NCBI RefSeq assembly: GCF_029633865.1
Contig: NC_079223.1
Span: 8,751,736 to 8,815,735, forward strand
Reading direction: 5' to 3'
Length of the DNA: 64,000 bases
Source: Lampris incognitus
Taxonomy: Eukaryota > Chordata > Actinopteri > Lampriformes > Lampridae
A model generated the notes under the pieces. The model did no database searches, was not told the origin of the DNA, and worked only from the letters and a program-made list of their open reading frames with translations. The translations under genes were made by a program, and so were the position numbers. The number at the start of each line of letters is the position of its first letter. The stretch's first letter is position 1. Positions 10,060-21,026 of the stretch are shown here, one piece after another.

Positions 10060-13000
10060 ACTTTTTTTCAAGTGTGCTACATATGTTTTTGTCCCAGGTC
10101 GATCACATAATGCGCTATTAGTTTTGGCTAACATATAGTATGCACCCAACTGGGATGATGACAACTTCTTCCATAATCTGTTCTCAGCAATCCCTGGAAT
10201 TGAATCCCAATACCTCATATTAGGTGGCGACTTCAACTGCTGTTTAAACCCAACTCTCGACCAATCCTCCACTGAAATCACCCGCCCTTCACCATCAGCC
10301 CATGAGCTTAAGTCTTTCATGGAAGAGTATGAAGCTTCTGATCCATGGTGATTTCTATACCCTCAAAGCCCCAGTAGCCAGTACACACCTTTTCACGCAT
10401 TGATTTCTTTCTGTTGTATAACAAATTACTCCCCTGGATACGTTCGGTCCCTTACGATACTATTGTTATGTCTGACCATGCTCCAGTGACCCTTGAGCAC
10501 TACATCCAAGATAAACACAATCATCGTAGCCCATGGTGCTTCGACTCACTACTACTCTCAGATGAAGCACTAAACTTTATATCAACTGAAATAAATATTT
10601 TTGTAAGCACTTATGTCACTACAGGGGTATCTGCCTCGCTGATTTGGAAGACCTTTAAGGCATATATTAGGGGGCAAATCATAGCCTTTTCCGTATTTTA
10701 AGGGACGCAGCATAGGGAATGACAATCCCATCTACGTACACTGATAACAGAGTAAGAGGATGAGTATGCTTCTGCTCTCTTTCCAGAGCTATACAAAAAA
10801 CGGATTATGACGAGCCAGCACGTCTGATCTTTTTTCTAAATTAGCCATACCCACTGGCATGTCAGCAGAGCCACGAGAAATTAATGATCATTTTAAAGAC
10901 TTCTATAGCTCATTGTATAAATCTGAATAAAACCCTGACCCACAGGCTTTAGAGTCATTCTTTAGTCAGATAGAGATGCCCAGATTTCACTGAGGATGAA
11001 CTCATCAAGGCAATCAGCTCTATGCAATCTGGGAAATGCTCAGGGCCCGATGGCCTTCTATAAGAAGTTCTCCACTAAAGTTACACCTATGTTGCTGAAT
11101 ATGTTCAATGAATCCTTATCATCCGGTATTCTTCCCCCCTCTCTTCAGCAAGCCTTTATCTCTGTAATATAAGAAAGGACCCAGTTCACTGTTCATCCTA
11201 CCACCCCATATCTTTCACTTAGATTAATCTGTCCTTCTTTCAATCATACATTCAGACGAAACTGGCTTCATCAAAAACAGACACTCTCTTTTCAACATAA
11301 GGCATCATTTCAATGTAATTTCTGACAACAATACTTCTCAAATAAATAAATTGACTTGACGTCTTAGTAGCGGAAGTAATTTGTCCCTAGATGCTGAGAA
11401 AGCTTTTGATAGAGTTGAGTGGGAGTACCTCTTCATCTCTCTTACTAAATTTGGATTTGGACAAGGCTTTCTGGCTTGGACATGGCTTCTTTAATCCTAA
11501 CCTTTAGCCTCAGTGTGAACAAATGATAACTTCTCTGACTACTTTCCCCTCCACAGGGGAACTAGACACGGCTGTCCTCTCTCGCCCCTCTTTTTTGCTG
11601 TGAAAATTGAACCGCTTGACCATTGCACTTTGTAGTCTGTCAGCTTTTAAAGGAATCACCCGACGTGGCACTGATCAGAAAGTGTTGTATGCAGATGACC
11701 TCCTCTTATTTATTTCCAAATCATCAGAGTCTGTCCAACATGTACTTAAGACCGTAGAGTGTTTCGCAAATATTTCAGGGTATGAACTTAATTTAAAGCA
11801 AAAATTTCCCAGTCAATGAGGCTGCAAGCACAATCTCACTGTCAACGCTCCCCTTTAGAGTGACAAAAATGGCTTTACATACTTAGGTGTGGCAGTTATT
11901 GATAAATTTAACAAGCCTTTCAAATCCAATTTTGAATATTACTCTCACGTACTGAAGATCTCCACCGGTGGTCGTCATTACTTCCATCGTTGGTGGGCAG
12001 AATTAACTCAGTCAAAATTAATGTCCTTCCTAAATTTCATGGTATTTTCCAGTGTATTCCTGCATTTATTCCAAAGTCCTGTTTTCACAAACTAGATACA
12101 GCAGTGTTAGAATTCATATGGAACCAAAAGATCCTTCGATTGTGCAAAGTGGTGTGACAGAAACTTAAAACAGATTGTGGGATAGCATTACTTAATTTTT
12201 TATATTACTACTGGGCATCCAACCGGCAACCAGTCCTATACTGGTTGGTGTTTGATGGAATCCTCATGATGCACACCAGCCTCTGTTTCTGCACTAATTG
12301 CTTGCTCACCTGTCTCGATTAGATCAAAGCTCGGCAAAAACATACTGCTCGAGTCTTGGCCACCCTGCGTATTTGAAGTCAATGTTGCAAGCATCTAGGA
12401 GTTCAAACTCCACCACTCTGTATGCCACTCCATAAAAAAACCCTGTTCCCCTCTCGATGCAGGATAATGCTTACGAGTTGTGGTTTCGGAGAGGTATATA
12501 TACAGTGAGAGACTTCTTTCCTTTCAACAGCTGGCTGAAAAATTCCACCTCCCAAATTTTCATCTTTTCAGATATTTCCAAGAAAGAGATTTTTTACAAA
12601 ACAACATATAGAGATTTCCAGCCTGCCCCAGTAAATACACTTATTGATAAAATCCTAAAGGTCCCCCTGATAATGAAGGGTATAATCTCTACACTCTATG
12701 GCATTACTCTCTCCCTCTCTACTCTCCTTCAGACCAGACACTTTTACCTCTTTGGTCCCAAGATTTAAGGTGTGGATCTAGCAGAGGTATGGGGGTTTCT
12801 CCTCTGGCGCGTTCACTCATCTTCTATATGTGCCAGACATGGAGTTATTCAGTGCAAGCTTTTACACTGTGTATACTGGACCAAGTCTCGATTGACCCGT
12901 GTCAACTCTAACATTGACTTATTGTGTGATAGATGTCGACAGGATCGTGGTACACTTTTACATATGTTTTGGACATGTCTATTCCTGCATACATACTAGG

Positions 13001-13230
13001 TCTCGATATTCTCCACTCTTTCGGATGTATTGCAGGAACTGCTGTAACCATGCACACTCACAGCCCCATCTGGAGTCTCGTTAGACTCTATCCAATTATC
13101 CAAATCCAAGTCAGACTTTGTTGCTTTTCTCTACCTGATTGCTAGACGTCTAATTCTGAGACACTGGCAGGCACAGCGTCCACCCTCTCATTCACTGTGG
13201 ATAAATAATGTTTTGTTTTTGTTTTGTTTT
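10060..13230 (+). pseudogene. L1/Tx1-like LINE ORF2 relic (EN-RT-C-terminal)
   Basis: This continues the ORF2 begun at 7.3 kb. Recognisable pieces, in order, are:
- endonuclease FHNLFSAIPGIESQYLILGG and DFNCC near 10.17-10.25 kb;
- SDHAPVTLE near 10.47 kb, the last endonuclease motif;
- reverse transcriptase [16 protein letters not shown] near 11.39 kb and YADDLLLFISKSSES near 11.69 kb, with LSPLFFA between them;
- a carboxy-terminal zinc-knuckle-like CDRCRQDRGTLLHMFWTC near 12.93 kb;
- ARRLILRHWQAQRPP near 13.15 kb.
Many frameshifts and stops make it inactive. The YADD catalytic loop is preserved in sequence only. Confidence 0.85.
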
Positions 13231-13652
13231 TTGGAAAAAATTCTCCCTTCTCTCTCCAATTGTATCCGGCCAATTACCCCACTCTTCTGAGCCGGCCCGG
13301 TCGTTCCACCCCCTCTGCCGATCCGGGGAGGGCTGCAGACTACCACGTGTCTCCTCCCATACATGTAGAGTCACCAGCCGCTTCTTTTCACCTGACAGTG
13401 AGGAGTTTCCCCAGGGGGACGTAGCGCGTGGGAGGATCACGCTATTCCCCCCAGCGCCCCCTCCCCCCGAACAGGTGCCCCGACGGACCAGAGGAGGCGC
13501 TAGTGCAGCAACCAGGACACATATCCACATCCGGCTTCCCACCCGCAGACGCGGGCAATTGTGTCTGTAGGGATGCCCGACTAAGCCGGAGGTAAGGCGG
13601 GGATTCGAACCGGCGATTCCCGTGTTGTAGACCGCTACGCCCCCCGGACACC
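13229..13652 (-). mobile_element. tRNA-derived SINE (family A) nested in LINE
   Basis: Minus-strand copy of the ~430-bp SINE repeated throughout the window. It has a tRNA-like head with box B GGTTCGAATCC, body motifs 'tgactctacatg' and 'ctgcagccctcc', and a T/A-rich end. It interrupts the LINE reading WINNV | DVFSKLEKIRYSVRGS, so it inserted after the LINE. The tRNA head has lost about 18 bp relative to other copies. Confidence 0.85.
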
Positions 13653-13935
13653 AATAAAGGATGTATTCTCAAAACTTGAAAAGATCCGATACTCAGTGCG
13701 AGGCTCTGTATTTAGTTTTAATAAGCTATGACAGCCCTTCTTCTTGCATGTAGAAATCCTTGATTTACAGCCTCCAGATTCTCTTTCATGATCTCGGTAT
13801 AACTACTAGGTAGCCCATGAAGGTCTTTGGCTGCACTGGAGAATTCCTCTCTGCCTTGACCATAGGTGTGTGAGACCCCCTTTCCATGTCTTGTTTTGTT
13901 TGTTTGTTGGTATTGTTTGTTGTAATATTTTTTTA
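13653..13935 (+). mobile_element. L1-like LINE 3' end, downstream of SINE
   Basis: The translation DVFSKLEKIRYSVRGSVFSF resumes the ORF2 carboxy terminus cut by the SINE at 13229-13652. The following T-rich sequence probably represents the LINE 3' UTR; its exact end is unclear. Confidence 0.55.
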
Positions 13936-14339
13936 ACATTTTCTCTGTAACTGCCTGTCTCCATCCCTCAAGGTGGGTGGAGCAGACTGAGTTGGGTTGG
14001 GGTGAGGGTCCCTCATATCTTCCTGTTCTATTGTAACCATAGTGAAATTGTTGAACTGCCATTTTGAAAATGGTTTTCTCTTCATTGTTCTTTCATTCAT
14101 TTTGTCCTTGGAAGAAAATTTTAATAAATAAGCCATGAAAAAAGAAGACAATGGGCCAAGCAAGGCATCACATCCCTTTGCCGCATAATAAGAAATGGAA
14201 ATCTTAATAATTTTGAAGTTATATGCCAGTCTTATGAGCTGGGAAAAGAGGATTTTCTTTCTAAAGGAAATAAGGAGCCCTAATTTTGTTGAGCCCTCAA
14301 GATTAACTTAGATATTTATTGACGTGTATAATTAAAAAA

Positions 14340-14760
14340 AACAATAAAGGCATCATAGCCAAACTATACAAGGGCTTCACCGCGAATAAAAATTCAACCA
14401 ATTACATAATGCAGCACTGGAGAAAGGAAGCTACGATAGTAACATAAGAGGAAGAGCGGCTTCAAGTATGGGAAACCCAGCCTACTCCCATTAACTTCTT
14501 GTTTTGGAGGGATTACTGTTGGAAAACTCTCCGTTTTTTAATACCCCCAACCAGAAACCCAAATTAAGTGGGTCTCAGCACTCCTGCTGGAGGGCGTGTA
14601 GATCAGTTTTGGTGGACCATGCACATATTTCTTAGTCTTGTCTATGCTGAGCATTTTTGGAAAAGAGTGGACTGAACCTGAAATATGATTTCTCTTACAC
14701 TTTTTTTTTGGTACCTTGGAGATATTCCTTAAGGTTTCAGTAAAAGCTATACCTATCTAT
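14340..14760 (+). pseudogene. Second L1-like LINE ORF2 carboxy-terminal relic
   Basis: Broken translation gives AKLYKGFTANKNSTNYIM, HWRKEATIV, EEERLQVWETQPTP, LFWRDYCWKTLRF, then H-I-F-L and LGDIP. This order matches the carboxy-terminal region of L1-type ORF2. It is unrelated in position to the LINE ending near 13.9 kb and is therefore another truncated insertion. Confidence 0.65.
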
Positions 14761-14928
14761 CCATCTAGCTAGCTAGTGTAACCGGTTATTTTCTTGCCCG
14801 GTGCGGGATTCGATACGAGGTGTGCTGCACCACAAGGCGACATCACTAACCGCTAGGCTAAAGAATCAGACCCATTAGTAGCTAACGGGTCTTATTAGTA
14901 GTTTACACTAGCTAGCTAGCTATCCATC
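14757..14928 (-). mobile_element. Small inverted-repeat element with tRNA-like core
   Basis: Perfect 17-bp terminal inverted repeats, CTAGCTAGCTAGTGTAA and its complement, lie at 14765-14781 and 14903-14919. The direct repeat CTATCCATC lies outside them at 14757-14765 and 14920-14928. Inside, on the minus strand, are box-A-like TAGCCTAGCGGTTAG and box-B-like GTATCGAATCCC at about tRNA spacing. It looks like a MITE-sized insertion that carries a tRNA-derived pol III promoter. Confidence 0.65.
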
Positions 14929-15639
14929 GATACATGTTTGTTCGGTTTTTTTTTTTTGAAGATTATCATGGCTCCAAATAAAAAAAAAATCACAAAATGC
15001 TGGCTCCAAAGGAACCCCCCCCCCACTGCCCTCCATAACCATATAATTAACTCTGTCCACTCCATGGAGAAACTGACTTTCCCACTCCCATTTCAAAAGA
15101 AGGGAGATTGCTATAATCACCTATACTTTTATCAAGTTTTTTTCTTGTCTGTACCTTCATGAATTCACAATTCATGAGTGCCTCTTTTTCCCTTGACTGT
15201 TATGTCCCAAACCTGATTTGTTCTGTGTTCATGCAAAAACTAAAGATAAAATTATCCACAAAAAAAAAACAAAAAAAAACAACCCTCAAACAACTGATGA
15301 CACAGAGACGCTTAGAAAACAAGAGACCGTTATCTTGGTTGTATTTACAGGGAACTTTGAAAGAGGACATTTTACATCCAGTTATACCTCCATCCTTGTA
15401 TTCATACAGTTCCTTATAATACAGAATATACAGGCTAAGCATAACTGTTTAGACTTAGCTTAAATGCAGATTTTATTTGTATCCATGATAAAAAAAAACG
15501 AGTTTAGATAAATAACAATCCATTTCATACAGTTTGCGGCTAAGCTTCAGATTTGGCCAGAGCTATTACAGGTGTTTATCCCAATACTTTAAAAAGTTGT
15601 TAGTTTCAATATGCCAAACTTGTCTGGAGGTTTCTCCCT

Positions 15640-15800
15640 ATTTTTTCCCGTCCCCATTAACGGGGTTCGCTAAGGGAGTTGTTCCTTATCCGACGTGAGG
15701 GTCTAAGGACAGGATGTTGTTTTGCTGTAAAGCCCCCTGAGGTACATTTGCTATCTGTGATATTGGGCTATACAAATAAAATGTACTTGTCTTGACCTGA
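15640..15800 (+). repeat. Fish interspersed repeat (retroelement 3' tail type)
   Basis: Forward copy of the block also present at 2360-2500 (reverse) and 17535-17665. It runs from 'ggagttgttccttatccgac' through 'aagccccctgagg' to 'ggctatacaaataaaat'. The 3' end is A/T-rich with AATAAA. Confidence 0.7.
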
Positions 15801-15931
15801 CTCGCAGAAGCTTTACTGTCAGCCTTAAATGATACCAGAGAAACAGTATGGGGCAACTGAACCCCGGCATGTCCTAGCAGGAGTTCCTGTCACTCATTTC
15901 CACATCCTGTACAGCTGCACACGCGGGAGAA

Positions 15932-16165
15932 GTTTGCCTTCGGGGCTTTCTGCCAGAAAGGCTCCGGTCTAACACAAGCCTTCCCTTAAGGTTGGGATTA
16001 GGTTGGCAGGTACTAGCTATCAGTTAGGTTAAGGCTATCAGTTAAGGTTAGGTTAGGTTTAGGTTGAGGTTAGGTAAAGTTAGATTACGTTAGGCAAGTT
16101 CAATGAATTTGGCAGAATGCCCCGGAAGCCCTTAAGCTTTCTGGCAGAAACCCCGGGGGGCAAAG
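15932..16165. mobile_element. MITE-like element with GTTAGG-rich core
   Basis: The outer segments are imperfect inverted repeats: 'ttgccttcgggg', 'ctttctgccagaaag' and 'gctccgg' on the left, against 'cccggaagccc', 'ctttctggcagaaa' and 'ccccggggggcaaa' on the right. Between them is a stretch of GGTTAGG/GTTAAGG-like hexamers at about 15990-16095. No transposase frame is present. Confidence 0.5.
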
Positions 16166-16169
16166 ATCG

Positions 16170-17530
16170 CCTGCGTACGTACAGTATTTCGGGTGGCTGG
16201 TGCTAGATTGGATCAGCCGGAGGGATGCTGTAAACTCTACGCTGCTGCGATTGGTTGTTTCGCTGCCGGGCAACTGATGAGGCTCTGAGCATTCGAAATG
16301 GTTAAGGTTAGGGTTAATGAGCCAGCCAGAGGCCTGCAGACACTTTCCTCACACGGGGCACAGCATCCCTCCCGCTGACCCAGCCTACTACCGACCATTT
16401 CAGGTGGTTCTGTCACCTATCGGTAGTTTTTCTGGCACAGTCGTCTTCCTCTTGTCCGGTGTCCGTCTATCCTCCGGTGAGGAGGGCAAAACATCTGTTT
16501 AAAACACAAGCGAGTCTTTAAATGGCTTCAGCTGGGATGGATTGACCGCATCGGCATAACGTACCAAGCCAAAGCGTGTAAAAGGCTTAGGTGGATTTAC
16601 AACCAAACGCAGGTCTCTCACCAGCCCAGCTCCAAGACACCTCGCACAGCCACTACAGTCATGTGATTGACAGTTAATAGGCTAAGGGCTCAACTATAGC
16701 TCGCCACCGTAATGCAATATACTGTGGCTTTGCTGCAGTATGGAAATATCCCCTTTCTCCCCCCCCCCCCCCCGCCCCCAGCCAATGAGATGTTTTAGTT
16801 GAATGCTTGATGGAAACCAGTCCAGCTTCGTTTTCAGAAACACAACAGTGAAGCAATTATTCATTTTGCTGTTGACTAATTGATGATATATCTATCTATA
16901 TATATATCTATATATATCTATATATATATATATATATATGTATATATGTGCGTGTGTGTTTGTAAGTTAATATAGGGACGTTCAAGATATTTAAGCTGCA
17001 GAGAAGAGATAGTTATGTGTTCCATGGTATAGCTGTTACCAGACGGTCTTCACTAGTGGTTCTCAATCAGGTCCTCAGGTACCACCAACACTGCTGGTTT
17101 TCTCCTCCTCCAGATCATTCAATGCATTCACTTGTTTCGCCAGGTCTTCCAGCCGACTAAATGGGGATATCAGAAGTGGCAGAAACCACTTGTACTTTGC
17201 ATTAACAGGGACCCACTTTTCAAACCACTGGTCTACTTTAAACGAGGTAGCTAGGCAGGTGTACTAGATGTCGGTGTCCTGCAGGTTTATGAAAAGAAAA
17301 ATCTGTCCTGGGTTTGGAAGAGTATCAATATGTAAGCAAGCAGACCGGCGTACACAGACTGGTGGTTTGGCAGGCGACTAGTATAAATCTACATCGGTCA
17401 ATTTCCTCTTTCTCCCACCTATCATCCTGCAATTGCATGAGCAGCCGCATCCCTCAAGGGTGAGGAAATTAAAAAGTGAAAATGTTTACTGCCTCTCATT
17501 ACCACCGCCTATTGTTTTGGCTCTGCCGTT
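16170..17530. other. No gene recognised; AT microsatellite
   Basis: A (TATC)/(TA)n tract lies at about 16886-16940. A fragment of the 'ggttctcaatcaggtcctc' repeat lies at about 17050-17160. I see no supported exon. Confidence 0.4.
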
Positions 17531-17534
17531 AGGA

Positions 17535-17665
17535 TCCATCTTGGGGAGAGATCTCTCCTCTGTTGCGAGGGTCTAAGCACAGGATGTTGTGTTGCACAAA
17601 AGCCCCCTGAGGCAAATTTGTAAATCTGTGATATTGGACCACACAAATAAAACTGACTTGATCCT
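17535..17665 (+). repeat. Fish interspersed repeat (retroelement 3' tail type)
   Basis: Third copy of the block, with 'gtctaagcacaggatgttg', 'aaagccccctgagg', 'ctgtgatattgg' and 'acaaataaaact'. It lies just beyond the likely 3' UTR of the Ly6-like gene. Confidence 0.7.
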
Positions 17666-18026
17666 CTGGCTTCATGCAATCATCGGCTTACTTCTGCAAA
17701 TCAACAGAAAGGTGCAGCTACTCTACTGCGGTGCATCTTAATCACATAAATTCAGCATAGCATGCATTGGTCATGTAGTCACAACACACCGTGCGAGCTC
17801 TCCTACGATACAAACCCCTCCGATGGCTCTGTCTGGATGACGGGTACGGAAAACACAGTCCAGCAGCGCAGAACTAAAGCTGGGCAATAAGCAGGGGAGG
17901 TACATGAGAAATGAACAAGGCCTAGTCGGCTTTGCTGGGAGAGATCCGTACAGATGTAAACAGTTATTTGTGAAGTGGACGGAGACAGGTATGATAGTTG
18001 CCATTGATGAGGGAAGAGCCTCATAT

Positions 18027-18223
18027 CTAGTTTAGAACAAGCAGTTGGATGAGCAGAAGCAGAAGCAGCGACAGACAGCCGAGCCCTGGCAGCTCGGCAG
18101 CGCGGCCCTTCGCATTGCAGTCGTCGGTGTAGCAGCAGTGGACTCGGACACCCGGGGCTCTGTATCCCTGGCTGGAGGCCTGGCTGCAAAATGACCGGTA
18201 CGAGCATGACTTCATCACCCCGC
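18027..18223 (-). CDS. Ly6-like protein, last coding exon
   Basis: The acceptor is TTTGGTCTTCTCCTCAG and the exon begins GC to finish a split serine codon. It encodes SGVMKSCSYRSFC through CCYTDDCN and the leucine-rich GPI-signal tail, with a TAG stop at 18029-18027. It holds the second half of the LU domain. Confidence 0.88.
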
Positions 18224-19074
18224 CTGAGGAGAAGACCAAAACAAGTGTCGATTACACTAGCTCAGCAACTGTTGCAGGCCCTCCGTGCTTCCCGTCCAAG
18301 TTAAAGGACACGTAGTCAAACGTCCTCCGGGCTGGAGTCCTGGTCAGGGACCAGGCTGACGAACCAACATCTTTTGAGGAGGCGATTTGTCTCCAAGGCA
18401 CAAACATACAGTATCCCTACTTAAGGGTATTGACTGGGCAGAGGAGGCAAATCTGTTTATTCCCTGAAAAGCATCGGACCCCCTGGTGCCTGAAATGTGT
18501 TTCCAGACGGAACAGTCTGTCCTCCATCTACACACAGCCCCCCCCCCCACACACACACACAAAATCTCAAAAATATCAAAACGTTATGTATTACTGCAAC
18601 ATCTAAATATTCATTCTGTTCATCTATCTACCTATACATATGTGTAAAATTTATTTCAATACATATTTTAATATAATAGTCCATATTTAATAATATAAAA
18701 TAATAATATAAAATATATAAATAATTGTGAAACATAATATTCAATATTTAATAACATTTTCATAATTTAATTTATAATGTATTTTATTATTTTTTTTTCT
18801 TATACTGTGAAGCGCTTCGAGATCTGTCTGCAGATGAGAAGCGCTATACAAACTCTATTATTGCTATTATTGTTATTATTACAATATGGACTGGGATGCA
18901 AAAGTGTGGGTAAACTCATCCAAAAGAGGCGACTACACTGGCTGTTTGGGGACTCACTGTCATGGCCCAACACCACAGCGCAGGCGTCAGAGTAGCTGGG
19001 GCAGATCTTGGAGCCTTGTCGGTTGCAGTCGTCGTTATTGGAGCCCATACAGGTGTAGCACTGCAGGGCCTCAC
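18027..19074 (-). CDS. Ly6/uPAR-family GPI-anchored protein (two exons, 5' incomplete)
   Basis: Two exons, 19074-18958 and 18223-18027, join in phase. They encode a single three-finger (LU) domain: EALQCYTCMG...DDC, then ICPSYSDAC, then CSYRSFC and VRVHCCYTDDCN. A short hydrophobic tail, LPGLGCLSLLLLLLIQLLVLN, then runs to the stop. Cys-x-x-Cys near the start and CC...D-x-CN at the end are the hallmarks of the family. The asparagine after the last cysteine plus the hydrophobic end predict a GPI-anchored cell-surface protein. The signal-peptide exon, which must end in 1 nt to complete GGT or similar, was not found upstream. It could be diverged or separated by the repeat-rich stretch. Function within the family (receptor modulation, complement control or other) cannot be assigned. 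Confidence 0.85.
18655..18870. repeat. AT-rich tract and LINE/SINE tail in Ly6-like intron
   Basis: About 18655-18790 is nearly pure A/T. It is followed by 'tgaagcgcttcgagatctg', 'agaagcgctatacaaac' and (ATT)n. This is the widespread fish retroelement tail with paired AAGCGCT motifs. Confidence 0.6.
18958..19074 (-). CDS. Ly6-like protein, internal coding exon
   Basis: The acceptor CTTTTCTTTCCTCAG and the donor ACA|GTGAGT bound 38 codons, EALQCYTCMGSNNDDC through AVVLGHD. These contain the first six cysteine-type positions of the three-finger fold. The upstream phase requires one nucleotide from a preceding signal-peptide exon. Confidence 0.88.
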
Positions 19075-19264
19075 CTGAGGAAAGAAAAGGTAAAGGAACT
19101 GTGATGGAGCACACACTAATGCACCCAGTTAACGTGGCACAGCATGGGCCGATGAGGAAACCCTGCTTAATATGACACAAGGGTGAAGGGTAATTATGGC
19201 AGGATAGCACCCTTCCGGTTTCACATCGCTATGTTAGAGAATAAAGACCTCCTCCCGTATTGAC

Positions 19265-19605
19265 AGGTCGTGGAAGTGGGGCCGGCTAAGCTAACTGCTA
19301 GCCCATGCAGACCGGCAGTGCCGATAACACCGAAGGCGGTCTGGCGGCGGCCTCGCCTGGCGTTGACTGGGTTTTTGGTGTCGTGGTGTGGAGTGCGGGG
19401 AGGTGTGTCGAGGGTGTCTGGCTGGGAGACCTGGCGTTGGATCGGCTGGGGGAGCCTGGTCTGCTGCCTCTGGTGGACCCGGAGACCACGGCCCTGCCTG
19501 GAGCTGCACCCGAGGAGGAAATACCGAGGGCGGTCTGACGGGACGTGGAGGCGGGGCAGGCTAAGCCAACTGCTAGCCCATGCGGACCGGCGGTTCTGAC
19601 AGTCA
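19265..19605. repeat. Direct repeats ~275 bp apart
   Basis: The segment 'gtggaagtggggccggctaa'...'ctgctagcccatgcagaccgg' at about 19272-19316 recurs at about 19545-19590 as 'gtggaggcggggcaggctaa'...'ctgctagcccatgcggaccgg'. The GC-rich DNA between the copies has no recognised gene. This could be the 5' region of a retroelement with internal tandem repeats. Confidence 0.5.
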
Positions 19606-20119
19606 TCCTGGTGTTCTCTCTCTTGGACAGTGAATTATATTTTTCTTGGATATATGTTGGATATACGTGTTCTTGTAGTCTGAATGTGTGTTTTTGTCTT
19701 TGTGTTACACTGCTGTGGGCTGACAGCCGGCCTTCACCTGTGGAGATGGGTGACGTATGTATATGGCTGGCTTTGACTGTAAACTAGCAGGTCCCAACGT
19801 TGGCACCACAGAACCCGGGAATGTGACTTCCAACTAGGCCAGGGGCGGCAAAAAAGCTTCCAAGAGACACACTGGACAGATCAATGGTGCCATTTTAGTG
19901 CCCGACCGTGGGCTTGCACGAGCAGGCTTCCTCATCCTCGCCATGTGAAATACAAGAGGCTGCAGAGCTTAGCTTAGCAGTGCAGCCATATGAAGCCATA
20001 TCCGCGTGTTGCAGTCTCCTCACATGACACCGAGTGCTGCCTCATTTTAAAGAGGCTGCTTCACCTCTTTATGACGCCAGTTATTGAAAATACTTTTAAA
20101 AACAAACATTCACTGTGTC

Positions 20120-20465
20120 GGGCGGCATGGTGGTGCAGTGGTTAGCGCGGTCGCCTCACAGGAAGAAGGTTCCGGGTTCGAGCCCTGGGGTAGTCCAACC
20201 TTGGGGGTCATCCCGGGTCGTCCTCTGTGTGGAGTTTGCATGTTCTCCCCGTGTCTGTGTGGGTTTCCTCCGGGGGCTCCGGTTTCCTCCCACAGTCCAA
20301 AGACATGTAGGTCAGGTGAATCGGCCGTACTGAATTGCCCCTAGGTATGAATGTGTGTGTGGGGGGGGGGGTGTCTCCCCGCCTGCCGCCCAATGACTGC
20401 TGGGATAGGCTCCAGCATCCCTGGGACCCTGAGCGCAGGATAAGTGGTGCGGATAATGGATGGGT
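20120..20465 (+). mobile_element. tRNA-derived SINE (family B), full length
   Basis: The head GGCGGCATGGTGGTGCAGTGG TTAG and box B GGTTCGAGCCC are followed by 'gtttgcatgttctccccgtg', 'ccacagtccaaagacatgt', a short TG run and 'tgctgggataggctccagc', ending in GGATGG. It has the same structure as the copy at 7680-8070. Confidence 0.85.
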
Positions 20466-20814
20466 TTATGGTGTCAAGCAGAACAGGAGGAGGACAGGGG
20501 TGCCGTTGAAAAAAACCCCACAAAACCGCAAAGTGTTGTTGTGGTTTCAGAAAATTTGGGAAGCGCTGCTGAAGACGTCACACAGACTTCATGATAAATG
20601 GCTGTGGTTCAACATCCCTGGTGTGGTTAGAGGGAGGTTATCTGTTTTGCCACGACTGTGCAGTGAGTATTAGTGAACTTGCATTATTGCCACTGGGAAG
20701 ACTGGACCGACAAAGTAAGAACCCCTGTTGGGTACCGTCATTTAAAACCGAGATAACGGATATGTTGTGCAGATTCTGCAGTGCCAATGCCCAAAAGTGT
20801 GTCTGAAATCAGAC

Positions 20815-21012
20815 CGCTACGTCCCCCTGGTGAAACTCCTGACCGTCAGGTGAAAAGAAGCAGCTGGCGACTCCACATGTATCGGAGGAGGCATGTGGTA
20901 GTCTGCAGCCCTCTCCGGATTGGCTGGGGGTGGGGTGGGGGGGATGTAGCGGTGACTGGGACGGCTCGGGGGAGTGGACAGGTGCAACTGGGGGGGAAAG
21001 GGGGGGGTCCAA
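20815..21012 (+). mobile_element. SINE family A, 5'-truncated copy
   Basis: Only the 3' half is present, from 'ctacgtccccctggtgaaac' through 'tccacatgtatcggagga' and 'gtagtctgcagccctc' to a G-rich end. The tRNA-like head is missing. Confidence 0.75.
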
Positions 21013-21026
21013 AAATCAAAGAGAAA

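Noticed and set aside
15990-16100. Interstitial telomere repeat (TTAGGG)n
   Set aside because: The motif is degenerate GGTTAGG/GTTAAGG without a perfect TTAGGG array. It lies inside an inverted-repeat element.
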